NCBI RefSeq assembly: GCF_007714205.1 | Contig: NZ_VMQU01000056.1 | Location: forward strand, 1 to 33,172 | Direction: 5' to 3' | Length of the DNA: 33,172 bases | From: Mycobacterium helveticum | GTDB taxonomy: Bacteria > Actinomycetota > Actinomycetes > Mycobacteriales > Mycobacteriaceae | Part shown: piece after piece, positions 23,528-30,732 of the stretch | How the letters are laid out: each line of letters starts with the position of its first letter | Numbering within the stretch: position 1 is the stretch's first letter | Translations under genes and position numbers: made by a program | Notes under the pieces: model-generated | Databases searched by the model: none | The model's input: only the letters and a program-made list of their open reading frames with translations | Told to the model about the DNA's origin: nothing

Positions 23528-23537
23528 ACAGTACACT
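23528..23537. promoter_or_regulatory. Overlapping divergent -10 boxes for DUF35 and thiolase genes
   Basis: TACTGT on the minus strand (23533-23528) and TACACT on the plus strand (23532-23537) overlap by two bases. The first sits 7 nt before the DUF35 GTG. The second sits 9 nt before an ATG at 23547. The two transcripts would compete for RNA polymerase. Confidence 0.5.
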
Positions 23538-23546
23538 CAATTCCTC

Positions 23547-23576
23547 ATGACTCGGTTTACGGCGGTGCGGCGATGA
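23547..23576 (+). CDS. Possible 9-residue leader peptide before the thiolase
   Basis: ATG at 23547 opens a 9-codon frame, MTRFTAVRR, whose TGA overlaps the thiolase ATG at 23573 as ATGA. TACACT ending at 23537 would start transcription within a few bases of this ATG. Leaderless short frames that couple into the next gene are known in mycobacteria; here it is a prediction from spacing only, but the thiolase ATG itself has no ribosome site, which fits. Confidence 0.35.
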   Translation: MTRFTAVRR

Positions 23577-24769
23577 CGTATTTCGAGAAGGACGCGATCG
23601 TGTCCGGCATCGGCATCTCCCGGATCGGCCGTCGCACCGGCATCCCGGGGCCCGAACTCACCCTGGAGGCGGTCCGGGCCGCCATCGCCGATGCCGGCCT
23701 GCGAGCCGACGACATCGACGGAATCGCGAGCTTGGGCGACACCTCCCCGGGGGTGGTCAACGCCGAACTGCGCATCGAGGCCCCCGACTGCGGGTCCGGG
23801 TTCGGCACGGGGGGGCTGCTGAGCCCGGTGATGTCGGCCTGTCGCGCGGTCGCCGAGCGGCGGGCCCGCCACGTCGTGGTGTACCGCACCGTGCAGATGC
23901 TCGGCGGGACGGTCCCGGTGCGGCCGCAGGGGGATGACGCCCCCGCCCCGCCGCTGGCGCGGATGTTCGAGGCGCCCGACGGGGCGCCACGCCCGGCGGT
24001 CGGCCCGATGGACGACGTCAACGACCTGATTGCGGCGCACGCCTACTCGGCGGCCAACTGGCTGGCGCTGAACTGCCGCCGCCACATGGAGCTCTACGGC
24101 ACCACCAAAGAACAGCTGGGCTGGGTCGCGCTCAACGGCCGGCGCAACGCGGCGCTCAATCCCCTTGCGGTGTACCGCGAACCGATGACGATGGCCGACT
24201 ACCTCGGCGCGCGTCCGGTGTCGACACCGTTCGGGCTGCTGGACTGCGACGTCCCGATCGACGGGTCGGTCGCGGTGGTGGTGTCGAACGCGGAGTACGC
24301 CCGCGACTGCCCGCACCGCGCGGTGTCGGTGGAGGCGATCGGCGGGTCCGACGGCGCCGGTGGCTGGTTCCACCGCGACGACTACCCCAAGATGGCGATG
24401 TCGGATGCCGCGGCCCAGATGTGGTCGCGCACCCAGTTGACGCCCACCGATCTCGACGTCGCGCAGTTGTACGACGGCTTCACGTTTCTGACGATCGCGT
24501 GGCTGGAAGCCCTCGGAATCTGCGGCGACGGCGAGGCCGGGCCGTTCGTCGACGGCGGGGGGCGGATCGCCCGCGACGGTGCCCTGCCGCTCAACACCTA
24601 CGGCGGCCAGCTCTCGGCAGGGCGCATGCACGGCTACTGGGCGCTGCACGAAGGTTGCCTGCAGTTGCGCGGCGAGGCCGGGGAGCGGCAGGTGGCGCGG
24701 CGCCCCGAGGTCGGCGTGGTCTCCGTGGGCGGTGGTCCGGTCGCGGGGTGCATGCTGCTGACCTGCTGA
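23573..24769 (+). CDS. SCP2-type thiolase/lipid-transfer protein, probable aldolase partner of DUF35
   Basis: The 398-residue protein shows the non-decarboxylating thiolase fold of lipid-transfer (Ltp) proteins: IVSGIGISRIGRRTG, LTLEAVRAAIADAGLRADDI, DVAQLYDGFTFLTIAWLEAL with Y300, and LPLNTYGGQLSAGRMHGYWA. True thiolases use a cysteine nucleophile; Ltp2-type aldolases use tyrosines and cleave beta-hydroxyacyl-CoAs. The C-terminal block has Ser-Ala-Gly-Arg where thiolases have Ser-x-Gly-His, so classic thiolase chemistry is doubtful. Pairing with the divergent DUF35 gene strongly suggests a heteromeric aldolase acting after FadE22 and a hydratase. No hydratase is seen in the window. The GntR gene starts 4 nt downstream, so the two are one operon. 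Confidence 0.86.
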   Translation: MTYFEKDAIVSGIGISRIGRRTGIPGPELTLEAVRAAIADAGLRADDIDGIASLGDTSPGVVNAELRIEAPDCGSGFGTGGLLSPVMSACRAVAERRARHVVVYRTVQMLGGTVPVRPQGDDAPAPPLARMFEAPDGAPRPAVGPMDDVNDLIAAHAYSAANWLALNCRRHMELYGTTKEQLGWVALNGRRNAALNPLAVYREPMTMADYLGARPVSTPFGLLDCDVPIDGSVAVVVSNAEYARDCPHRAVSVEAIGGSDGAGGWFHRDDYPKMAMSDAAAQMWSRTQLTPTDLDVAQLYDGFTFLTIAWLEALGICGDGEAGPFVDGGGRIARDGALPLNTYGGQLSAGRMHGYWALHEGCLQLRGEAGERQVARRPEVGVVSVGGGPVAGCMLLTC

Positions 24770-24773
24770 CCTG

Positions 24774-26273
24774 ATGGAGATGCCGGAAATGCTGGAAAGT
24801 GGTTGTCGGAGGGCGCAGTTGAGCGTAGCGGTCGGCCAGGCCGACAAACTGGCCGCCAAGGTCGCCCGTGACATCGAGGCGGACGTCGTTCGCCGCGGCT
24901 GGCCGGTCGGGGAGTCGCTGGGCTCCGAACAGGCACTGCAGCAACGCTTTCGGGTGAGCCGATCGGTGCTGCGCGAGGCGGTCCGCCTCGTCGAGCACCA
25001 CCAGGTCGCGCGGATGCGGCGCGGGCCGGGCGGCGGGCTGCTGGTCTGCGAGCCCGACGCCGGTCCCGCGACCCGGGCCGTCGTCATCTACCTGGAGTAC
25101 CTGGGCACCACGCCGGGCGACCTGCTCAACGCGCGCAGGGTGCTGGAGCCGCTGGCGGCCTCGCTTGCCGCCGAATGCATCGACGAAGCCGGGATCGCGC
25201 GGCTGCGAGCGGTGCTGCGCGCCGAAGAGCGGTGGCGGCCGGGCCTGCCGGCGCCGCGGGACGAGTTCCACGTCGCGCTCGCGGAGAGGTCGAAGAACCC
25301 GGTCCTGCAGCTGTTCGTCGACGTGCTGATCAGGCTCACCGCGCGGTATGCGCGCACGGCGCGCACGGACTCGGCGAGCGAGGCCGTCGAGGCGGTCGAG
25401 CACATGCACGGCGACCACTGCGAGATCGTGGCCGCCGTCACCGCCGGCGACGTGGCGCGGGCCAAGACGCTCAGCGATCGCCACGTGGAACGGGTGACCG
25501 CCTGGTTGCAGCAGCATCACCCGGGCGGGGCAGGTCCCGGCGCCCGAGCGGGCCGGCCCCGCGCGCCCCGCGTCGACCCCGAGGCGCCGCGCGGCAAGCT
25601 GGCCGAGGGCCTCGCGGCCACCATCGGCGACGACATCGCCGCCAGCGGGTGGCACGTCGGTTCGGTCTTCGGCACCGAGGCGGCGCTGCTGGAGCGCTAC
25701 GGGGTGAGCCGGGCGGTGCTGCGCGAGGCGGTGCGGCTACTCGAACACCATTCGATCGCGCGGATGCGGCGCGGACCCGGCGGCGGGCTGATCGTCACCA
25801 CACCGCAGCCGCAGGCCAGCATCGACACGATCGCGCTGTATCTGCAGTACCGCAAGCCCAGCCGCGAGGACCTGCGCTGCATCCGGGACGCCATCGAGAT
25901 CGACAATGTGGCCCGAGTGGTCCAGCGGCGCACCGACCCGGAGGTGGCGGCCTTCCTGAACACCCGGAGCGGCATCGACCACCAGGCCGCCGGCGACGCG
26001 GGCCGCGCCGCGGTCGAGGAGTTCCGCTTCCACGTCGGCCTGGCGCACCTGGCCGGCAACGCGCTGCTCGACCTGTTCCTGCGGATCATCGTCGAGTTGT
26101 TCCGCCGGCACTGGTCCAGCAACACCGGCCGGCCGCCGCCGACGTGGGACGATGTCGTCGCCGTCGACCACGCCCACCTGCGCATCCTGCAGGCCGTCGC
26201 GGCCGGCGACGACAGTTTGGCCCGCTACCGTCTCCGGCGCCATCTCGACGCCGCCGCGTCCCGGTGGCTGTAG
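24774..26273 (+). CDS. GntR regulator with two tandem FadR modules (Rv3060c-like)
   Basis: The 499-residue protein is two FadR-subfamily regulators end to end. Each has a winged HTH followed by an all-helical ligand domain. The first HTH is near residues 43-85 (ALQQRFRVSRSVLREAVRLV, MRRGPGGGLLV). The second is near 300-340 (LLERYGVSRAVLREAVRLLE, MRRGPGGGLIV), and the near identity of these segments shows an internal duplication. FCD-type ligand pockets usually bind acids or acyl-CoAs via a metal and histidines; the second domain has FRFHVGLAHLAGN. M. tuberculosis Rv3060c has the same layout. It starts 4 nt after the thiolase stop. The likely targets are the surrounding fadE22/thiolase promoters, an inference from position. 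Confidence 0.9.
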   Translation: MEMPEMLESGCRRAQLSVAVGQADKLAAKVARDIEADVVRRGWPVGESLGSEQALQQRFRVSRSVLREAVRLVEHHQVARMRRGPGGGLLVCEPDAGPATRAVVIYLEYLGTTPGDLLNARRVLEPLAASLAAECIDEAGIARLRAVLRAEERWRPGLPAPRDEFHVALAERSKNPVLQLFVDVLIRLTARYARTARTDSASEAVEAVEHMHGDHCEIVAAVTAGDVARAKTLSDRHVERVTAWLQQHHPGGAGPGARAGRPRAPRVDPEAPRGKLAEGLAATIGDDIAASGWHVGSVFGTEAALLERYGVSRAVLREAVRLLEHHSIARMRRGPGGGLIVTTPQPQASIDTIALYLQYRKPSREDLRCIRDAIEIDNVARVVQRRTDPEVAAFLNTRSGIDHQAAGDAGRAAVEEFRFHVGLAHLAGNALLDLFLRIIVELFRRHWSSNTGRPPPTWDDVVAVDHAHLRILQAVAAGDDSLARYRLRRHLDAAASRWL

Positions 26274-26392
26274 CGGAGTTCGCGCGCATAGCCAAGGCGC
26301 TTGGCGGGTATGGACACAGCAACACGCGACACGGCCGATCCGGCAGGGCCGGCATCCTGATCGAAAGCGAGAGCGCCGAGGTGTCCTTGGAC

Positions 26393-27352
26393 ATGAGGAA
26401 CGAGCGCCAGGGTTTCCTTCACTCCGCGCTTGTCTACCGGTCCGAACGCGAGTGCGGGGACCATGTCACCCGCTTCGTCGCCGAGGGTTTGGCGGCGGGT
26501 GAGCCCGTGCTGGTCGCCATGCCCGAAGCCAACCTGGCGACGCTGCGTGACGAGCTGTGCGACGGGCCCGGCCGATCCCGGACCGGGCTGCGGCTGGCCG
26601 ACATCGCCGAAATCGCACGCAACCCGTGCCGGTTTTTGGCGGTCGCGAGTTCGTTCGCCGAGGAGCATCCGGACCGACGGGTGCGGATCGTCAGCCAGCT
26701 TGCCTGGCCCGGCCGCAGCGCCGACGAGTTGGTCGCCTGTGCACAGCACGAAGCGCTGGTCAACGGGGCGTTCGAAGGCCGCCCGGTGACCGGGCTGTGC
26801 CTGTACGACGCAAGCCGACTCGACGACGACGTCCTGGCCAGCGCCCGCACCACCCACCCGCTGCTGTGGAGTTACGGTGCGCTGCAGCGCAGCACCGAGT
26901 ACGCGCCCGACGACGCGCTGGAGGCCTGCAACCAGCCGCTCACGGCCAACCCGAGGGCCGTCACCTACACCGTCAGAAAATCCGAGGATCTGCGTCCCGC
27001 GCGGTCGTTCGCCGTCGACTACGCCGGCTGGGTGGGATTGCCGCGCGACGGCATCGCGGACCTGCAACTGGTCGCCACCGAACTGGCGACCAACAGCCTG
27101 ACGTACGCCGACGGCGCCTGCCGGTTGTCCTTCTGGCGGGAGGGCGAGCACCTGATCTGTGAGGCGCGCGACAGCGGGAGGCTCGACGATCTGCTGGCCG
27201 GGCGATTGAACCCGGGCTCCGCCGGCCGCGCCAGCCGGGGGCTGTTCCTGGTCAACGCCCTATCCGAGTTGGTGCGTACCCACACCACCGCGACCGGCAC
27301 GACGATCCGGGTGTACCTGCGCTGCGAGCCTTCGCCGCGGTCGGCCGGCTGA
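26393..27352 (+). CDS. MEDS-domain sensor with HATPase (RsbW-like) domain
   Basis: From ATG 26393, with GAGG 9 nt upstream, the protein has 319 residues. Residues 1-170 form a MEDS (DcmR sensory) domain: GFLHSALVYRSERECGDHVT, FVAEGLAAGEPVLVAM and VTGLCLYDASRLDD. Residues about 190-310 form a GHKL ATPase: VATELATNSLTYADG (N box), CEARDSGRLDDLL (G1 region) and GRASRGLFLVNALSELV (G2). It lacks a phospho-acceptor histidine domain, so it resembles the serine kinases/anti-sigma factors of SigF-type partner-switching, not a two-component sensor. The partner sigma factor is not here. It lies 119 nt after the GntR stop. GTG at 26381 is another start. Confidence 0.82.
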   Translation: MRNERQGFLHSALVYRSERECGDHVTRFVAEGLAAGEPVLVAMPEANLATLRDELCDGPGRSRTGLRLADIAEIARNPCRFLAVASSFAEEHPDRRVRIVSQLAWPGRSADELVACAQHEALVNGAFEGRPVTGLCLYDASRLDDDVLASARTTHPLLWSYGALQRSTEYAPDDALEACNQPLTANPRAVTYTVRKSEDLRPARSFAVDYAGWVGLPRDGIADLQLVATELATNSLTYADGACRLSFWREGEHLICEARDSGRLDDLLAGRLNPGSAGRASRGLFLVNALSELVRTHTTATGTTIRVYLRCEPSPRSAG

Positions 27353-27433
27353 GCCCCGGCGGGACCGCCGCCGCCGGCCGAACCGCCCGCTTTGTGACCC
27401 TGTCGTGAGTTGTCCCGGACCGTACCTTCCCCG

Positions 27434-27589
27434 CTAGCGCGCGGGGGACTGCGACACCGGGGCCACGCCGGTGCCCGTCGTCGGTGCCTGCGCCGCGCAG
27501 CTCGCCGACAGCACCGCGAACAGCGTCGCCCCCGCGGCAACCAGGATCTTCACCGTCTGCATCCCCTTACCCGTCTTCTTCGCGTTCAT
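27434..27589 (-). CDS. Small exported peptide, possible lipoprotein
   Basis: From ATG 27589, with AAAGG 7 nt upstream, the gene encodes 51 residues: a basic start (MNAKKTGKGMQTVK), a hydrophobic segment (ILVAAGATLFAVLSASCAAQ) and a short Thr/Pro/Ser-rich tail (APTTGTGVAPVSQSPAR). This is a signal peptide with a Cys at residue 31. LSASC is an imperfect lipobox, since Leu is at -4 and Ser at -3. The mature part would be about 20 residues. The family is unknown to me. The good ribosome site and N-terminus make it more likely real than chance. Confidence 0.5.
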   Translation of the reverse strand: MNAKKTGKGMQTVKILVAAGATLFAVLSASCAAQAPTTGTGVAPVSQSPAR

Positions 27590-27793
27590 CGAAGCGCCTT
27601 TCGTTGCCTGGTGGAACATCTGCCCGTGCGATTTCTGCCGCACCGCATGCTATCGCCGGCACCGCGCAGCGGGAGCCGTTTTGGAGCCCGGTCCGGAAAG
27701 TGTTGGCCACCAATACTTTCGCGGGACCATCGTCGGCGACACGACGACGATACCGGGCGTTGAGCCCGGGAAGGGTTGCGCCACACGACAGTG

Positions 27794-27853
27794 CATCCGA
27801 AGTTGCGTCATCCGAAGTTGCATCGTCCGAATTTGCATCGTCCGAATTTGCAT
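27794..27853 (+). repeat. Four tandem 15-bp repeats
   Basis: Units are CATCCGAAGTTGCGT, CATCCGAAGTTGCAT, then CGTCCGAATTTGCAT twice, with a partial fifth start (CGTCG). The period is a multiple of three, so both strands read as pentapeptide repeats, but no start or ribosome site supports translation. It is a minisatellite and a candidate strain marker. Confidence 0.8.
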
Positions 27854-27973
27854 CGTCGCCACGCGGCGTCTAACGTTCGGCACGTGCGTCTTCTCGTGCG
27901 TGCCGTAGTAGCCGGCACCCGCAGCGGGGTCTGACCCGGACCGACCCCCCGCTGTGGGCCGCAAGCTGCTGCC

Positions 27974-27996
27974 GTCGGTCGCTCCTGTCGACCGAC
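27974..27996 (+). promoter_or_regulatory. Hairpin just upstream of the LeuA-domain gene
   Basis: GTCGGTCG and CGACCGAC pair over 8 bp around CTCCTGT, ending 13 nt before ATG 28010. It could limit ribosome access or mark an attenuator, but no T-run or leucine-rich leader is visible. Confidence 0.4.
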
Positions 27997-28009
27997 GAAG
28001 AAGACCGAA

Positions 28010-28510
28010 ATGCTGGTTACCCGGCCGAGTCCCCGGCCTCCTCACCGCGGCGATGCCGCGCTGCCGCGCGGTCTGCGGGAGGAGGCCGACGCCCTGTCCT
28101 GGGAGGCCTTCGTCGCGACCTACGGTCACACCCCGGGCCCCGTGCGGCTGGGGCAATGGGAATGCACCGACGCGCCGCGTGCCGCCGGGCGCCTCGGTCC
28201 GCAGGCGCGTAACTTCCGGGCCGTGATCGCCGTCGGCGACCGCATCGGCACCTCGACCGCCGCCGCGAGCGGGCCGATCGCCGCCCTCACCGCGATGCTG
28301 CACGAACGCGGGATCACCGTGGAGATCCTGAGGTTCCACCAGACGCGAGCGGGCGCCGACACCGTGACCTTCGTCCGCGGCACCGACGGCGTGCGCGCCC
28401 AGTGGGCGCTGGGCTGGTCGGACGATCCGGCGCAGTCCGCGCAGCGCGCCGTGATCGCCTGCGCCAACCGGCTGTTCGCCGCGGCGGCCCTCAGAGCGGG
28501 CGCAGCATGA
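28010..28510 (+). CDS. Stand-alone LeuA-type allosteric domain protein
   Basis: The 166-residue protein has a basic N-terminus (MLVTRPSPRPPHRGD) and helices (LREEADALSWEAFVATYG), then a domain like the C-terminal regulatory region of 2-isopropylmalate synthase: FRAVIAVGDRIGTSTAAASG, PIAALTAMLHERGITVEILR and AVIACANRLFAA. In LeuA this domain binds leucine and shuts off catalysis; here no synthase domain is attached. It may sense an amino or keto acid, or bind LeuA itself. ATG 28010 is the only start in the frame after the upstream stop. Its 3' end overlaps the convergent cyp136 gene by 20 nt. Confidence 0.7.
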   Translation: MLVTRPSPRPPHRGDAALPRGLREEADALSWEAFVATYGHTPGPVRLGQWECTDAPRAAGRLGPQARNFRAVIAVGDRIGTSTAAASGPIAALTAMLHERGITVEILRFHQTRAGADTVTFVRGTDGVRAQWALGWSDDPAQSAQRAVIACANRLFAAAALRAGAA

Positions 28511-29972
28511 TCGGCATGCCGTCCTTGGGCACCGGCATGCCGCCGTAGTCCCACACGGCCCGGTATCCGGGCCGGGGCGGCTCGAGCCGGTATCTGCGCA
28601 ACAGGCGGTGCAGGATCGTCTTGATCTCCAGCGTCCCGAACACCGACCCGATGCACTTGTGCGCGCCGCCGCCGAACGGGGTGAACGCGTAGCGGTGCCG
28701 CTTGTGCTCGTTGCGCGGCTCGGTGAAGCGGTCCGGGTCGAACTTCATTGGGTCCGTCCACAATTCGGGCAGCCGGTGATTCAGTCCGGGATAGGCGATG
28801 ACGTTGGTGCCCTTGGGGATGTAGTGGCCCAGCAGGTCGGTGTCGCGGACGGTTTGGCGCATCGCCCACTGGACGGGCGTCACGAGCCGGATCGCCTCGT
28901 TCATCACCAGGTCGAGCGACTCCAGCTTCTCCAGCGATTCGATGTCCAGCGGCCCGTCGCCGAGCCGGTTGGACTCGTCGCGGCAGCGCTCCTGCCATTC
29001 CGGGTTGCCGGCCAGGTGGTAGATCATCGTCGTCGCGGTCGACGTCGAGGTGTCGTGCGCGGCCATCATCAGGAAGATCATGTGGTTGACGATGTCCTCG
29101 TCGGTGAACTTGTTGCCGTCCTCGTCGGCGCTCTGGCACAACACCGACAACAGGTCGTTGCCGTCCTTGCCGCGCTGTTCGGCGACCCGCTCCCGGAAGT
29201 AGTGCTCCAGCAGCTCGCGCGCCTTCAGCCCGCGCCACCAGGTGAACGGCGGCACCGGGGTACGGATGATCGCGTTGCCCGCGCGCGTGGTGACGGTGAA
29301 CGCCCTGTTGACCTTCGTCACCAGGTCGTGGTCGGTGCCCGGCTCATGGCCCATGAACACCATCGAGGCGATGTTGAGGGTGAGTTCCTTCATCGCCGGA
29401 TAGAGCAGGAAGCGCGCGTCGTCGACCACCCAGTCGTCGGCGACCACCTGCGAGACGACCTTGTCCATCTGCTCGACGTAGCTGACCAGCCGGGAGCGGG
29501 TGAACGCCTCCTGCATGATCCGGCGGTGGAACAGGTGCTCCTCGAAGTCGAGCAGCATCAGCCCGCGGTGGAAGAACGGCCCGATCACCGGGACCCAGCC
29601 CTGCTGCGAGTAGTCCTTGTTGCGGTTGGAGTAGATGACCTGCGCGGCGTCGGGGCCCAGCGCCGCGACGGCCGGCATCACCGGGGAGTCCCCGAAGATG
29701 ACGGGGCCCTTGGTCCGGTACATGAACATCAGGTAGTCCGGTCCGCCGCGCAACATCTCGATGAGGTGCCCGATGACCGGCAGCCCCGCGTCGCCGACGA
29801 CCGGCTTGAGCCCGCTGCCGGGCGGCGGGTCGGCGAGTTTGCGCTCCGGGAACTCGGTGTTGAGCAGCCGGCGTTCGACGATGCCCATGCCGGGAAAGTT
29901 GTTGAACGACGGGGTGAACCGGCGGCGCGCCTGATCCAGCAGGTACTGCGGGGTGCTGATGGTGGCGACCAT
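28491..29972 (-). CDS. cyp136: Cytochrome P450 CYP136
   Basis: From ATG 29972, with GGAG 5 nt upstream, the protein has 493 residues, matching CYP136 (Rv3059). The I-helix reads MMAAHDTSTSTATTM (A-x-D-T oxygen-activation motif). The K-helix is NEAIRL (ExxR), followed by MKFDPDRFTEPR, and the heme loop is FGGGAHKCIG with C440 as heme ligand. The N-terminus lacks a clear membrane anchor but has a proline-rich lead-in (LADPPPGSGLKPVVGDAGLP). Bacterial P450s use ferredoxin and a reductase to hydroxylate lipids and drugs; the CYP136 substrate is not established. It is divergent from the TetR gene with a shared operator, and that TetR is its probable repressor. Confidence 0.93.
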   Translation of the reverse strand: MVATISTPQYLLDQARRRFTPSFNNFPGMGIVERRLLNTEFPERKLADPPPGSGLKPVVGDAGLPVIGHLIEMLRGGPDYLMFMYRTKGPVIFGDSPVMPAVAALGPDAAQVIYSNRNKDYSQQGWVPVIGPFFHRGLMLLDFEEHLFHRRIMQEAFTRSRLVSYVEQMDKVVSQVVADDWVVDDARFLLYPAMKELTLNIASMVFMGHEPGTDHDLVTKVNRAFTVTTRAGNAIIRTPVPPFTWWRGLKARELLEHYFRERVAEQRGKDGNDLLSVLCQSADEDGNKFTDEDIVNHMIFLMMAAHDTSTSTATTMIYHLAGNPEWQERCRDESNRLGDGPLDIESLEKLESLDLVMNEAIRLVTPVQWAMRQTVRDTDLLGHYIPKGTNVIAYPGLNHRLPELWTDPMKFDPDRFTEPRNEHKRHRYAFTPFGGGAHKCIGSVFGTLEIKTILHRLLRRYRLEPPRPGYRAVWDYGGMPVPKDGMPIMLRPL

Positions 29973-29999
29973 AGACGCTCCTTCGGGTGCCCGGGACAA

Positions 30000-30013
30000 G
30001 TGACAGCCGTCAC
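30000..30013. promoter_or_regulatory. TetR operator copy 2, proximal to cyp136
   Basis: GTGACAGCCGTCAC is a palindrome (GTGAC/GTCAC) whose core TGACAGCCGTCA is the exact reverse complement of the core at 30034-30055. It lies 28 nt upstream of the cyp136 ATG, downstream of the predicted -35. Confidence 0.65.
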
Positions 30014-30033
30014 GTGCCTCCATCCTTCGACAC

Positions 30034-30055
30034 AAACTTGACGGCTGTCAAGTTT
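30034..30055. promoter_or_regulatory. TetR operator copy 1 in the cyp136/TetR gap
   Basis: AAACTTGAC pairs perfectly with GTCAAGTTT around GGCT. It contains a consensus -35 TTGACA for cyp136 on the minus strand (30051-30046) and TTGACG on the plus strand toward the TetR gene, so a bound repressor would block both promoters. Confidence 0.8.
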
Positions 30056-30087
30056 GCTTTTCGGTCGGCGTGGTGCAAGGTCGGAGC

Positions 30088-30732
30088 ATGGGCACCCACG
30101 CCGCCGATCCGGAGCCGGGGCCGGCCCTGCAGCGGCGCGGAGACAAGCAGCGGCAGGCGATCCTGCAGGCCACGCGCGCATTGCTGCAGGAAAGACCGTT
30201 CGCCGAACTGTCGGTCGCCACGATCAGCGCCCGCGCCGGGGTGGCCCGCTCCGGTTTCTACTTCTACTTCGACTCCAAATACTCGGTGCTCGCCCAGATC
30301 GTGGCCGAGGCCACCGAGGAACTCGAAGAGCTCACCCAGTACTTCGCCCCGCGCCAGCCGGGCGAGTCGCCCGAGCAGTTCGCCGTGCGGATGGTGGGCA
30401 GCGCCGCCGCCGTGTACGCGCACAACGACCCGGTGATGACGGCCTGTAATGCCGCCCGCTACACCGACGGCGAGATCCGCGACATCCTCGAGCAGCAGTT
30501 CGAGGTGGTGCTGCGGGAGATCGTCGCGATCGTCGAGGCCGAGATGGAGGCCGGGACCGCACACCCGATCAGTGAGGACATCCCGACACTGGTGCGCACC
30601 CTGGCGGGCACCACGGCGCTGGCCCTGACCGGCGACCCCGTCATGGTCGGCCCCCACGACGACGTGAACCGGCGGGTGGCGGTGCTCGAGCGGCTGTGGC
30701 TCAACGCGTTGTGGGGTGGCGGCCACCGGTGA
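30088..30732 (+). CDS. TetR-family regulator of cyp136 (Rv3058c-like)
   Basis: From ATG 30088, with GTCGGAGC just upstream, the protein has 214 residues. Residues about 18-65 form the TetR HTH: DKQRQAILQATRALLQERPF, then ISARAGVARSGFYFYFDSKY. The C-terminal helical ligand domain (EDIPTLVRTLAGTTALALTG) is variable, as usual, and its ligand is unknown. GTG 30070 is an in-frame alternative nearer the operator. It is divergent from cyp136 across a gap with two operator copies, so it probably represses cyp136 and itself until a lipid-like inducer binds. It overlaps or abuts the downstream SDR gene, forming an operon. Confidence 0.9.
   Translation: MGTHAADPEPGPALQRRGDKQRQAILQATRALLQERPFAELSVATISARAGVARSGFYFYFDSKYSVLAQIVAEATEELEELTQYFAPRQPGESPEQFAVRMVGSAAAVYAHNDPVMTACNAARYTDGEIRDILEQQFEVVLREIVAIVEAEMEAGTAHPISEDIPTLVRTLAGTTALALTGDPVMVGPHDDVNRRVAVLERLWLNALWGGGHR

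Larger units (their letters stand above)
27590..28009. other. Non-coding gap with tandem repeat and leader hairpin
   Basis: No convincing gene lies in these 420 nt. It holds the 15-bp tandem repeat at 27794-27853 and, at 27974-27996, GTCGGTCG paired with CGACCGAC around a 7-nt loop just before the next gene. Several frames stay open because of the repeat, but their composition is not protein-like. Confidence 0.5.

Noticed and set aside
27471..27908. Long plus-strand frame with pentapeptide-like repeats (IVRIC)
   Set aside because: It is antisense to the exported peptide gene and the repeats come from the 15-bp minisatellite; no ribosome site.
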